Assembly (NCBI RefSeq): GCF_001940785.1
Contig: NZ_MSLS01000006.1
Span: 1-60,318 of the forward strand
DNA: 60,318 nucleotides
Direction of reading: 5' to 3'
Origin: Bacillus sp. MRMR6
GTDB taxonomy: Bacteria; Bacillota; Bacilli; Bacillales; Cytobacillaceae
Each line of letters opens with the position of its first letter. The stretch's first letter is position 1. The translations under genes and the position numbers were made by a program. This document shows, piece after piece, positions 24,000-32,455 of this stretch. Below the pieces are notes generated by a model, which was not told where the DNA came from, ran no database searches, and worked only from the letters and a program-made list of their open reading frames with translations.

Positions 24000-25021
24000 T
24001 ATAGTTTCTTATAGGTATGCTTATCACAAATAACAAGCAGACTTGCTTCCTTCGGTATTGGTTCGTTTAACTTTTTAAGGATGTTTAGATCGCTTCGATC
24101 TGCGATTAATTGGGCCCCTTTACTTTTCAAGTCATCATACGCATGACCATATGTTTTCCACTCTTTTTTTACATCCACTTCCCAAAGGTCACTGCCTTCA
24201 TCTTGTCTGCTTAACAATTGGGTAAAAAGGTGACTGGCTCCTTTTGTCTGGGCTGATTTAGCCATCAGATTGGAGACAGAGCCGTTTGATAAAATAAACT
24301 CATCAATTTTAACATGTTTAAAGTTTTCAACATGCTTTTCATTTAATATTTCAGCGATGGTATAAATATTTTGTTCAGTTCCCTCATCATATCTTTCAAT
24401 AGAGGATGCTGTTAACAGTGTTTTTCCATCTGCTAAATCCGGATTACTAATACCATCTTCAGCAAATAACAGCACTGCCTTAGATTTTTCAATTCTAGCT
24501 TTACGTAAGGTCTCTACATCCGTAGGACTTCCTTGTATATAATGGAAGCGCTCGTGCTCATATGGGGTCTTTTCCTTGTCATCAATTAATACAATATCGG
24601 TAATAGAATCTGCCAATATCAGCTCTTTAATGGTATTTTTACTTTTAGCTGTCCAACCCATAATAACAAAATGATTTTCTCCTTTATAGGACAATTTCCC
24701 TTCCTCCTTCGCTCGTTTGTATTTCGTCACTGCATCAACAATCATTCCTATTACAAACCCAAAGAGACCAATCCCAAGGGTATAAACTACCAGCATCGCC
24801 CAAGTTCTTCCTGCAACGGTAACAGGAGAAACATCCCCATACCCAACCGTTGTCATGGTCGTCAACATCCACCAAATGGCTTGGAAAGTACTGTCAAAGG
24901 TCTCTGGTTCCAGCCATTTAATGATCTCCGCATTGATTAGAATATAGATAAGGGTGGTCAAAAATACGGTGCGATAACGATAGCGAGACACTGTTAAAAA
25001 TATCTTGCGAAAAAAAATCAT
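23999..25021 (-). CDS. Two-helix potassium channel with RCK domain (YugO-like)
   Basis: 340 residues. Two membrane helices flank a pore loop with the selectivity filter TMTTVGYGDVSP near residue 60. A cytosolic RCK/TrkA_N domain follows (FVIMGWTAKSKNTIKEL, VLIDDKEKTPYEHERF then HYIQGSPTDVETLRKA). It resembles MthK and B. subtilis YugO/MistiC-operon channels. The ATG follows AAAGGAGTTACAGC. It is convergent with the lipoprotein/ATP-grasp/DUF350 unit; channels of this kind are reported near such units elsewhere, so a functional link is possible. Confidence 0.87.
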   Translation of the reverse strand: MIFFRKIFLTVSRYRYRTVFLTTLIYILINAEIIKWLEPETFDSTFQAIWWMLTTMTTVGYGDVSPVTVAGRTWAMLVVYTLGIGLFGFVIGMIVDAVTKYKRAKEEGKLSYKGENHFVIMGWTAKSKNTIKELILADSITDIVLIDDKEKTPYEHERFHYIQGSPTDVETLRKARIEKSKAVLLFAEDGISNPDLADGKTLLTASSIERYDEGTEQNIYTIAEILNEKHVENFKHVKIDEFILSNGSVSNLMAKSAQTKGASHLFTQLLSRQDEGSDLWEVDVKKEWKTYGHAYDDLKSKGAQLIADRSDLNILKKLNEPIPKEASLLVICDKHTYKKL

Positions 25022-25036
25022 GCTGTAACTCCTTTC

Positions 25037-25990
25037 TACTCATGATTGAAAAATGGATTACCTTGAACAGGCACCCACAAATCTGATAGTTCAAGCTGCC
25101 CAGCTAAAGAGTAGAGTAAATCTTCTCTGCCTCGTGCCGCTATGAACTGAACACCTACCGGCAGTCCGTCACCAGTTAAATGCAGGGGTACCGTCATCGC
25201 AGGCTGTCCTGTTAAGTTTGCAAGTTGTGTGAACGGTGTTCTTTTTAGGTTATCCTCTGCTACCTGTTCAAAAATCCCTAATTTTTTTAATATTCCGCCA
25301 ACCCCAAGAAGCCCGCAACCTGCATTAATCTCATCTCGGAGCTTTTCGGCTCAAGTTCGCCAATTTTCGCTGGCGGCATGGCAGTAGTTGGCGTTAAATA
25401 GAAATCATACGTTTCATGAAATTGTTCCATCACGATTGTTGCATGGTCCCATTCTCTAATACTAAGAACAAATTCCTCTGCTGAAGTTGCCCTCCCTACT
25501 AACCCAAGAATCCATGTAGTGGTTTCTACATCACTCATTTTCACTTTTCGTCCAAGGACGTCTTCAAGCGACGCTAATAATGCCGCTACCTCGCCGAAAT
25601 ACATCGTTAAGTAACTATGAGCAATTTTCTTTCCATCAATAGGAGGATCTTTTTCAACCTCATGTCCTAATGATTCTAAATATTTGGCTGTTATTATTAC
25701 GGCCGCCTTGCATTCCTCATGTACTTCTGTTCCCAGAGGCGATTGAACGGTAAACGCAAGCGTTAACTTTTTATCAAGCGTTCTTTTTGTTTGCTCGAGA
25801 TAGCTTCCCTTGTTTGGCTCAATGTCTCTGCTTTATCATATAATTTATGAATAACTGCGTTTAGTTTACAATTATGCTGTTCAATCGTTCTAATTGCATC
25901 TTTCAACACTTCTTTGGGTTGAACTTCTTTCTTTTTTATCAATTCAGCAAGTCCAAGACCATCAAAATGTTTATAATCGAACCCCTCCAT
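25037..25990 (-). pseudogene. Broken amidase gene
   Basis: The start (MEGFDYKHFDGLGLAELIKKK) and the later parts (LAFTVQSPLGTEVHEE; LTPTTAMPPAKIGELEPK; QLANLTGQPAMTVPLHLTG; LPVGVQFIAARGREDLLYSL) are clearly amidase-signature family, close to 6-aminohexanoate-cyclic-dimer hydrolase type enzymes. They lie in three different frames. The central catalytic region with the Gly/Ser-rich signature is missing, consistent with an internal deletion near 25800 plus frameshifts near 25780 and 25300. The final stop is TAG at 25037-25039. The product cannot be active. Confidence 0.85.
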
Positions 25991-26418
25991 TATTCACACC
26001 CTCTCCCTTACCTATTCTCTATTTACTTCTATTAAAGAAGCAGTTTTTCCTTTCCAATTACAATTCTTGACAAAATCGGTGTAATGGTTTAATATTACTA
26101 ATTGTGCTTCAAAATTATGTAACTTGTTATAGATAGATGAAATAACGCAATGTAAGAATTATTTCTGGCATTCTGCTTATGTTTTAAAAGTAACACTTAT
26201 TCACACTGGATCGGCTTAGGAGCCGTAAGGATGTAAGAGAGGTAGGGCTTACGTCGTTTAGGTATAAAACCATCAGGTGGAAGAGTAACCGCGGCAAATT
26301 GGTCTTTTAATACCATTTATTATAAATAAATTTTTACCTTGCGATGGATGAACAATTGAATTTAACAACCATTCACAAGTTACAATTTTAGAAAATCCTA
26401 ACATAGGATTTAAAGAGC
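25991..26418. other. Gene-poor region with a short structured segment
   Basis: No ordinary gene is seen. At 26190-26320 the plus strand has a hairpin (CGGCT-TAGG-AGCCG) and further short pairings, while the minus strand has a 39-codon open frame (26197-26316) beginning MVLKDQFAAV and ending APKPIQCE with no ribosome binding site. It may be a decayed gene tail or an RNA element; I cannot decide. Confidence 0.3.
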
Positions 26419-26453
26419 AAAAGAAGGCAGAGGATTGTTAATCCTCTGCCTTC
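26419..26453 (-). terminator. Terminator of the thrE pair
   Basis: GAAGGCAGAGGATT and AATCCTCTGCCTTC form a 14-bp perfect stem with a 3-nt loop, followed on the minus strand by TTTT. Confidence 0.75.
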
Positions 26454-26469
26454 GCCCAATTTTAGATCA

Positions 26470-26928
26470 TTATGGCAGCTGCTTGATTCTAAGCCTTTCA
26501 TGTCTCGCCTTTCGAATCAATTGATTAATTACCTCTGAAAAAACCAGACCAAAGGCGATTGAGCCTGATAGCATCGTTACTTTTGCACCCAAGGCAACCG
26601 CTGTATAATAATCACTCTCAACAAATTTCCTCATCGTATCATAGGCGAGCCCCCCAGGCACTAAGGGGATAATTCCAGCAACACTAAAAATTATCACAGG
26701 TGTTTTGTAAAATTTCGCTAGTTCTTGACTGACTACTCCGATAAAGATTGTGGCCCCAAGCGTGGCTATAATAGCATTACCTGTATAATCCTCTGTTACA
26801 TAATAGATAAGCCAGCCTCCCATACCGACTAACCCGCACCGTATTAGCGTTTCCTTCGGAGCATTAAAAATGACACCAAAGGCAGCGGTAGCAACGAAAC
26901 TAGTAATTAACTGTCCGAAAATATCCAT
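26470..26928 (-). CDS. Threonine/serine exporter ThrE, C-terminal half (YjjB-like)
   Basis: 152 residues with about four or five membrane helices, including AGIIPLVPGGLAYDTMRKFVE, the diagnostic segment of the ThrE_2 (DUF3815) family. The ATG follows AAAGGAGCGGAAG, 12 nt after the upstream half. Together the two proteins correspond to one full-length ThrE exporter as found in corynebacteria. Confidence 0.85.
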   Translation of the reverse strand: MDIFGQLITSFVATAAFGVIFNAPKETLIRCGLVGMGGWLIYYVTEDYTGNAIIATLGATIFIGVVSQELAKFYKTPVIIFSVAGIIPLVPGGLAYDTMRKFVESDYYTAVALGAKVTMLSGSIAFGLVFSEVINQLIRKARHERLRIKQLP

Positions 26929-26940
26929 CTTCCGCTCCTT

Positions 26941-27708
26941 TTAAATGATTGAAAATACCACCGCAATACCTGAGCCAATCGCAAAGGCCGTCAAAATTGC
27001 TTCAGCACCTTTTGATAATCCTGAAACCAGATGCCCTGCCATCAAATCCCTAACTGCATTTGTCACTAGCAATCCAGGCACGAGCGACATTACTGAGCCT
27101 ATTATGATCTTATCCAACTGATTTCCTAATCCAACGTTTATAAAGGTCAGTGAGACCAGCCCAATGATGAACGACGCCAAAAACTCAGAAAAAAACTTGA
27201 TTTGGATAAATCGATGGAGATATAAAAATCCCGCATACCCAATTCCTCCCGTAATCAAAGCTGGAATGAAATCAGCCCACTCACCATTGAACATGATCAT
27301 AAAACAGCCACTTGCTAGTGATGCTGCCGCCACTTGAAGTTTGAAGGAGTAGGTTACATTTTTAGATTCTAGTTCTTTTAAAAGCTTTAGCGCCTCTTCT
27401 AATTGGAGTTCCCCACTCGTGATTCTCCGCGAGATACTGTTCACCATGTCTACCTTTTTTAAATCAGTTGAACGAGTCGATATTCTGATTAATTTTGTTT
27501 TCGTTGGTTCACTGCCTTCTGCGGAGAAAATAATGCCTGTCGGGGTTACATAACTATGAGTGCTTTCAATTCCAAACGCTGCAGCAATCCTCATCATTGT
27601 ATCCTCGACACGATAGGTTTCCCCACCGCTTTGAAGCATGATTTTTCCGGCTAGCAAGCAAACCTCCATAATGTCGTATGTGTCCGACCGTGTTACTTCA
27701 TTTTCCAT
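26941..27708 (-). CDS. Threonine/serine exporter ThrE, N-terminal half (YjjP-like)
   Basis: 255 residues. The N-terminal soluble part (LLAGKIMLQSGGETYRVEDT, HSYVTPTGIIFS) and the helices containing LVPGLLVTNAVRDLMAGHLV are typical of the ThrE/DUF1212 family. It acts with the product of the next gene, 12 nt downstream, in export of threonine and serine or related acids. It is first in a two-gene unit. Confidence 0.85.
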   Translation of the reverse strand: MENEVTRSDTYDIMEVCLLAGKIMLQSGGETYRVEDTMMRIAAAFGIESTHSYVTPTGIIFSAEGSEPTKTKLIRISTRSTDLKKVDMVNSISRRITSGELQLEEALKLLKELESKNVTYSFKLQVAAASLASGCFMIMFNGEWADFIPALITGGIGYAGFLYLHRFIQIKFFSEFLASFIIGLVSLTFINVGLGNQLDKIIIGSVMSLVPGLLVTNAVRDLMAGHLVSGLSKGAEAILTAFAIGSGIAVVFSII

Positions 27709-27824
27709 CTAACTCTCACCACTACAATCATTCTCTTATAATTCCCTAAGTGTAAAGAAAAACCAAATTTTAATCAACAAAAAGACGCCTTTTGTAAAGG
27801 CGCCCTTGGAGATGATTAGTTCTC

Positions 27825-27987
27825 CTATCCGCAACTAAATCCAGCTTTCCGCAACTAATTCCAGCTATCCGCTACTAAAGTCCGGCTATCCGCTACTAAA
27901 ACCAGCTTTCCGCAACTAAAGTCCGGCTATCCGCTACTAAAGTCCGGCTATCCGCTACTAACTCCAGCTTTCCGCTACTAAATTCAA
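27825..27987. repeat. Eight tandem units of 20-21 bp
   Basis: The unit CT(A/T)TCCGC(A/T)ACTAAnnnCC(A/G)G is repeated eight times with few changes, for example CTATCCGCTACTAAAGTCCGG. The average period of about 20.5 bp is near two DNA helical turns. The array lies between the ThrE gene pair and the end of the ribose-type permease gene. No coding frame uses it. Confidence 0.85.
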
Positions 27988-27989
27988 TG

Positions 27990-28982
27990 TTATTTTTGTT
28001 TGTAATAGGTAATCGCCAAGGCAAAGGCGAGGACAGTTCCTTTCACAATATCCATCGCGTAATACGGAACAGACATCATGACGAGACCATTCGCGAGGAT
28101 TCCTATTAGGACGGCACCGATAAAGGTTCCGAAGGCATTTGGCTTTCCAGCCCCTAGCACAGAAAAACCAATAAAGGCAGCGGCAACTGAATCCATTAAG
28201 TATGGAGCACCAGAGTTTATTTCTGCTGTCATAACTCTTGACGCCAGTACCATTCCGCCAATTGAGGCGAATAGAGCGGAGAGCAGGTAGGCTGCCACTT
28301 TATATTTATTGACAGGGATTCCCGAAAGTCTTGCTGCCTCTTTATTCCCACCAATAACATACATGTATCTGCCATGTTTCGTATAAGTTAAGAAAATATG
28401 AACAAGAACAACAATCACAATCATAATGAGGATGATCCACGGAACCTCTCCAATTTTGGAAAAAAACGGACTAATTAAACCTTCAGCCATCGACCCATCA
28501 GCCATCACCATATTTTGTGAAACAGTTGCCCCTTTTGTATAAGTTAATGCTATCCCTTGAATGATAAACATGGTGGCAAGCGTCATTAACATATCAGGAA
28601 TTTTCATTTTTATAATCATAAATGAATTTAACGCTCCGACGATTAATGATGCAGCAATCGCAGCAATGATCGCAACCAAGGTATTCTGTGAAAACCAAAC
28701 AAACATCGAGATGACAATTGCATTTGATAGCGATGCGACTGAGCCTACTGAAAGGTCGAATCCATTGACCGATAACGAGATGGTAATCCCAATAGCAATA
28801 ATGGTGACAATCGAGATAGATCTTAGGATATTAATGATATTATTGCCCTGAATAAAAGCAGGATTTGCCGCTGAAAAAATGATGATAAGGGCAACAATCG
28901 TGATGATCGTTCCATATTTATATAGGAATTGAAAAAAATCAAATTTCGGGGTCTGATTCTTCGCTGATAGATTTGTCTCCAT
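27990..28982 (-). CDS. Ribose-type (RbsC-like) ABC transporter permease
   Basis: 330 residues with eight to ten membrane helices. The segment NGFDLSVGSVASLSNAIVISM and the loop YVIGGNKEAARLSGIPVNKYK are typical of RbsC/XylH-type permeases. The ATG at 28982 lies 1 nt after the stop of the ATPase gene and follows CAGGGGGCAGG; a longer frame to 29024 is unlikely. It is part of a three-gene transporter under a SAM riboswitch. Confidence 0.87.
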   Translation of the reverse strand: METNLSAKNQTPKFDFFQFLYKYGTIITIVALIIIFSAANPAFIQGNNIINILRSISIVTIIAIGITISLSVNGFDLSVGSVASLSNAIVISMFVWFSQNTLVAIIAAIAASLIVGALNSFMIIKMKIPDMLMTLATMFIIQGIALTYTKGATVSQNMVMADGSMAEGLISPFFSKIGEVPWIILIMIVIVVLVHIFLTYTKHGRYMYVIGGNKEAARLSGIPVNKYKVAAYLLSALFASIGGMVLASRVMTAEINSGAPYLMDSVAAAFIGFSVLGAGKPNAFGTFIGAVLIGILANGLVMMSVPYYAMDIVKGTVLAFALAITYYKQK

Positions 28983-28983
28983 T

Positions 28984-30486
28984 TTACCTGCCCCCTGCTG
29001 AATAATATAATAATTCTTCTTCACTCGAATTCTTCGTTTCTAATTCTTTAACAGACCGGCCATCATATAAAACATAGACACGATCGGTAATTCCGATAAT
29101 TTCGGAAAGCTCTGAGCTAGCATAAATAATTGCCTTTCCTCGATTGGCTAATTCAACAATCAAGTCAAAAATATCCTTTTTCGCCCCGACGTCTACCCCC
29201 TTTGTCGGTTCATCGAAGATATATACCTCCGCTTCCGCTACCAGCCATTTACCAATAGCTACCTTTTGCTGGTTTCCTCCTGATAAATTCTGAACCTTCG
29301 TTTCCTCAGAAGGAGTCTTAATTCCCAACCTCTTGATTAAATCTTTTGCCGCATCCTTTTCTTTTTTACGATCTAAAAAGCTCAACACTTTTGAAAAACG
29401 ACCTAGATTGGCTGCTGATAGATTGGATTCAACTGATTCTAGTACTAGAATCCCTTCCTTCCTCCGTTCTTCAGGTACTAAAGCCATTCCGCTTTTCACG
29501 GCATCATACGGACTTTTCAAGGTTAAGGTTTTCCCATTCAACACCACTGCACCGCTGGCTAACTTACCCTCAGCTCCAAATAACGCTTTGCACAATTCCG
29601 TTTTACCAGCTCCGACTAGTCCTGCAATCCCGACAATCTCACCTGATTTAACATGAAGTGATAAATCTTTAATTTTTTCTTTATCCGAAAGTCCCTTTAC
29701 CTCAAGGACGTTATTTCCAAGTTCATTATTTTTTACCGGAAACTGTTCTTCTAGCTTTTGTCCCAGCATGTGTTCAACAACTTTGTTTGGTGTGGTCGCA
29801 GAAATACTTTCCCTTACTACCAATTCACCATTTCTCATTATAGTAATCTCATTACACACCTCAAAGATTTCCGGAAGACGGTGTGAGATAAAGATAATCC
29901 CTACATTTTGCTTCTTTAATTCTTGAACAATCCGAAACAGTTCTGTTGTTTCCGTATGACTTAGCGGTGCAGTTGGTTCATCTAAGATTAGAAATTTACA
30001 TTGCTTAGAAATCGCCCGAGCGATTAAAATCATTTGTTTTTCAGCAAGCGTCAGGTCACTGACAAGTTTCTTCGTGGAAACATGGACATTCATTTCTTCT
30101 AGTATGGCAGCAGCTTTTTCATGTAGAAGCTTCCATTTCATCCATTGCCTTTTACCCATATTGTGAACTGTATCCATCAGCATGATATTTTCGCCGACAG
30201 TTAAGTATGGAATGAGCGCTGTATCAACTTCTTGATATACAATTTGAATTCCAGTATCCATTGCATCTTTGGGAGAACGGATATTTAGGTTCTGTCCATC
30301 CATCATAATCTCACCGGTGTAATGATCATAAGCTCCTGAAAGGACCTTCATTAACGTAGATTTCCCCGCACCATTTGCCCCGATCAACGCATGTATATTC
30401 CCTGTTTGCATTGAGAAATCGACCTTATTCAATGCTTGTACACCCGGAAACTCAATTGAGATATTCTTCATTTCTAATGTTGTCAT
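28984..30486 (-). CDS. Ribose-type (RbsA-like) ABC transporter ATPase, two ATP-binding domains
   Basis: 500 residues with two ABC domains. The first has Walker A ALIGANGAGKSTLMKVL and Walker B KFLILDEPTAPL. The second has GLVGAGKTELCKALFG, signature VQNLSGGNQQKVAIGKWL and VYIFDEPTKGVDVG, as in RbsA and MglA. It powers import of a pentose-like or other monosaccharide substrate. The gene is separated from the binding-protein gene by 219 nt containing a structured repeat. Confidence 0.88.
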   Translation of the reverse strand: MTTLEMKNISIEFPGVQALNKVDFSMQTGNIHALIGANGAGKSTLMKVLSGAYDHYTGEIMMDGQNLNIRSPKDAMDTGIQIVYQEVDTALIPYLTVGENIMLMDTVHNMGKRQWMKWKLLHEKAAAILEEMNVHVSTKKLVSDLTLAEKQMILIARAISKQCKFLILDEPTAPLSHTETTELFRIVQELKKQNVGIIFISHRLPEIFEVCNEITIMRNGELVVRESISATTPNKVVEHMLGQKLEEQFPVKNNELGNNVLEVKGLSDKEKIKDLSLHVKSGEIVGIAGLVGAGKTELCKALFGAEGKLASGAVVLNGKTLTLKSPYDAVKSGMALVPEERRKEGILVLESVESNLSAANLGRFSKVLSFLDRKKEKDAAKDLIKRLGIKTPSEETKVQNLSGGNQQKVAIGKWLVAEAEVYIFDEPTKGVDVGAKKDIFDLIVELANRGKAIIYASSELSEIIGITDRVYVLYDGRSVKELETKNSSEEELLYYSAGGR

Positions 30487-30557
30487 GATGGATTCATCCC
30501 CTATCTAAATGAAAGATTCTCTTCCTCTCATGAGAAAGAGAATGCTCCACTATCTTT

Positions 30558-30697
30558 ATCCCGCATTAACGGGCAGTAATACCCCCACCTCAAGGTTAAG
30601 TGTGCAAACAAGACTTTTGGTGGGGGATAACTGCCCGTAAAAGCCCGATAAGTTCAACTAACCATCCGTGGAGGATGAAGCCCCTCCGCTGATGGCA
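30558..30697 (-). repeat. Structured intercistronic element, copy A
   Basis: About 140 nt, in the same sense as the transporter transcript. It has a first hairpin (CCATC...GGATGG enclosing GGAGG...CCTCC), a linker GGTTAGTTGAAC, and a long second hairpin, CGGGCTTTTACGGGCAGT with ATCCCCCAC pairing with GTGGGGGTATTACTGCCCG and ending in TTAATGCGGG. A second copy lies at 56128-56267. It may regulate stability or expression of downstream genes. Confidence 0.75.
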
Positions 30698-30705
30698 GTT
30701 TCACT

Positions 30706-31815
30706 TTATTTCTTATAGTGATCCTTTAGCTTCTTCATCCAATCTTCTTCAAATGCATCAGATTGTCCCCAGCCAGCAATGATTTCAGCTAGATTCACCA
30801 TGTTAACTGGTTCTTTTGATTTCTGTAAACCTTCTTGAGAGATTAAAGATGCTTCTAGGTCATAGGTTTGTGGTGTTTCTTCCTCTGCAAATTTCTTCGC
30901 TAGTAGTCTCATATTTACCGCACCGATTAACTTAGGGTCAACCGCGGCTGTATACTTCCACGCACTGCCTTCACGCTGGATTTCTTGTAAGTCTGCATTA
31001 GAAACATCAATTCCATAAATTTTCACTTCTTCACGGCCAGCTTCTTTTAGTGCACGAGCGGCGCCGATTGCAAATGCATCCCATGTCGCAAAGATCGCAT
31101 CAAGCTCACCCTTTGGATACTTATTAAGCATCGCAGCTACTGCATTTTGTGTTTGTACACTTGTATCCGCTGCTGCTACACCAAAACGCTCCACTTCCTT
31201 CAAGCCAGGGTTTTTCGAGAGTACATCTTGGTATACTTTGTTACGTCTAACCATTGGAGGGAACCCATCAACCCAAAGGTATGCAATATTAGCTTCACCA
31301 TTTGTATCTTTTACTAATTGTTCAAGTGCAAGGGTTGCTAATGCTTCATCATCCTGGGAAGTTAGTGTAACTCCTTCTACAGTAGTCAAATTTGCATTTG
31401 AGTCGAACGCTACGACACTTTTACCTGCTTCCACAATTTCCTTCACATCGTTAACAGTTGCGTCATCGTCACCGTGTGAAATGATAAATCCATCATAACC
31501 CTGGTTTAATGCTTGATTGATTGCATCGTGGAATTTCGCTGTATCTCCATTTGCTGTAAATACATCTACTTTAAAACCTAATTCTTCCCCTTCTTGCTTA
31601 GCACCAGCTAGGAACTGGGCCGTATGATCATCTCCGCCGATTTTACGAATAACTTTAATTTTTAGCTGATCCCCTTCTGCAAATCGTTCAGGTACCCCTT
31701 CAATCTTTGTGCTTCCACTTGGTTGTTTTGTTTCTCCACCAGATGCACAGCCGGTCAGTAGAAGTGTTGCTGCTATTGCTGAAACAATTGTGCTCTTTAA
31801 TAGATTCTTTTTCAC
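30706..31815 (-). CDS. Sugar-type ABC transporter substrate-binding lipoprotein
   Basis: 369 residues. The signal peptide ends in the lipobox LLLTGC (Cys 23), so the protein is anchored to the outer face of the membrane. The periplasmic-binding-protein type I fold is evident from FLAGAKQEGEELGFKVDVF, GYDGFIISHGDDDATVNDV and DAIFATWDAFAIGAARALKE, as in RbsB. The start is GTG behind AAGGGGGAG. The SAM riboswitch in front argues for a sulfur-linked sugar such as methylthioribose instead of ribose. That ligand is my inference. Confidence 0.85.
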   Translation of the reverse strand: MKKNLLKSTIVSAIAATLLLTGCASGGETKQPSGSTKIEGVPERFAEGDQLKIKVIRKIGGDDHTAQFLAGAKQEGEELGFKVDVFTANGDTAKFHDAINQALNQGYDGFIISHGDDDATVNDVKEIVEAGKSVVAFDSNANLTTVEGVTLTSQDDEALATLALEQLVKDTNGEANIAYLWVDGFPPMVRRNKVYQDVLSKNPGLKEVERFGVAAADTSVQTQNAVAAMLNKYPKGELDAIFATWDAFAIGAARALKEAGREEVKIYGIDVSNADLQEIQREGSAWKYTAAVDPKLIGAVNMRLLAKKFAEEETPQTYDLEASLISQEGLQKSKEPVNMVNLAEIIAGWGQSDAFEEDWMKKLKDHYKK

Positions 31816-31880
31816 GTTAAGCTCCCCCTTGTTTGTTATGTACGAACGATCTTACCAATCGAGGACAGAGAGTAAAAAAC

Positions 31881-32046
31881 AAAAAAACCTCTCCAGAAAA
31901 GAGAGGTTTCATCACAAATTTTGGGACTACTCCTCTCTTATCTCTCAAAACAATTTCTTGTTTTGCAGGATTTAGCACCAATTCCTAACGGAACGGTTGC
32001 TGGGCGTCATCGGGCCAGTCCCTCTGCCACTCTTGATAAGAGAACG
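31881..32046 (-). promoter_or_regulatory. SAM (S-box) riboswitch with terminator
   Basis: Read on the minus strand, the aptamer holds CTCTTATCAAGAG, GGCAGAGGGACTGGCCCGAT, GCCCAGCAACC and GGTGCTAAATCCTGCA, then the closing GATAAGAG: all the conserved S-box blocks in order (31934-32046). A terminator stem, AACCTCTC against GAGAGGTT with a T run, lies at 31881-31908. High SAM should stop transcription before the binding-protein gene. Confidence 0.93.
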
Positions 32047-32080
32047 TATTATTCATTTAGCGTTGTAAAGCGATAAACTA

Positions 32081-32109
32081 AATTTAATCTCCTATTAACA
32101 ATTTGTCAA
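32081..32109 (-). promoter_or_regulatory. SigA-type promoter of the SAM-regulated transporter
   Basis: On the minus strand TTGACA (32109 to 32104) and TAAATT (32086 to 32081) are 17 bp apart, placing transcription start about 30 nt before the aptamer. Confidence 0.65.
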
Positions 32110-32169
32110 TAGTGTTTTCTAAATATTTTCATTTTTCCACTATAACGATCCTGCTCTTTCGAGGTTTAT

Positions 32170-32425
32170 TGGCTTATTTTAACAAATGACTCACTCGGAG
32201 ATGGCCAAACGATAAGGCACCAATGGCGATGCAGGGGGAGGTTTTAGGCTATAATACTAGTTTAAGGTTTCTCGGAAACATAATCGGCCCAATGTTAGGG
32301 GGATTTATTTCCGGTTACCTTGGATTCTCGGCTGTTTTTATCAGTACTAGTGCCCTTCTAATCATAAGCGGAGTGATCTTATTAATCGCCATGCAACGCC
32401 ATCCAAAACTTCTGAAATATACGGT
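32170..32425 (+). pseudogene. C-terminal remnant of an MFS transporter gene
   Basis: The frame around 32223-32415 encodes QGEVLGYNTSLRFLGNIIGP and GGFISGYLGFSAVFISTSAL, the last membrane helices of a multidrug-type MFS protein. Nothing upstream encodes the remaining ten or so helices, and there is no start site. The gene was truncated, probably by deletion. Confidence 0.7.
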
Positions 32426-32428
32426 TTT

Positions 32429-32455
32429 AAAAAAGCAGGCACACCTGCTTTTTTA
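32429..32455. terminator. Bidirectional terminator
   Basis: AAAAAAGCAGG and CCTGCTTTTTT pair around CACA, serving the convergent yfkAB gene and the MFS remnant. Confidence 0.75.

Noticed and set aside
26220..26300. Degenerate T-box or riboswitch
   Set aside because: GGTGGAAGAGTAACCGCGGC superficially recalls a T-box core, but no stem I, specifier or terminator follows on the plus strand, and the downstream genes are convergent.
27825..27987. CRISPR array
   Set aside because: Units of 20-21 bp follow one another without unique spacers, and no cas genes are nearby.
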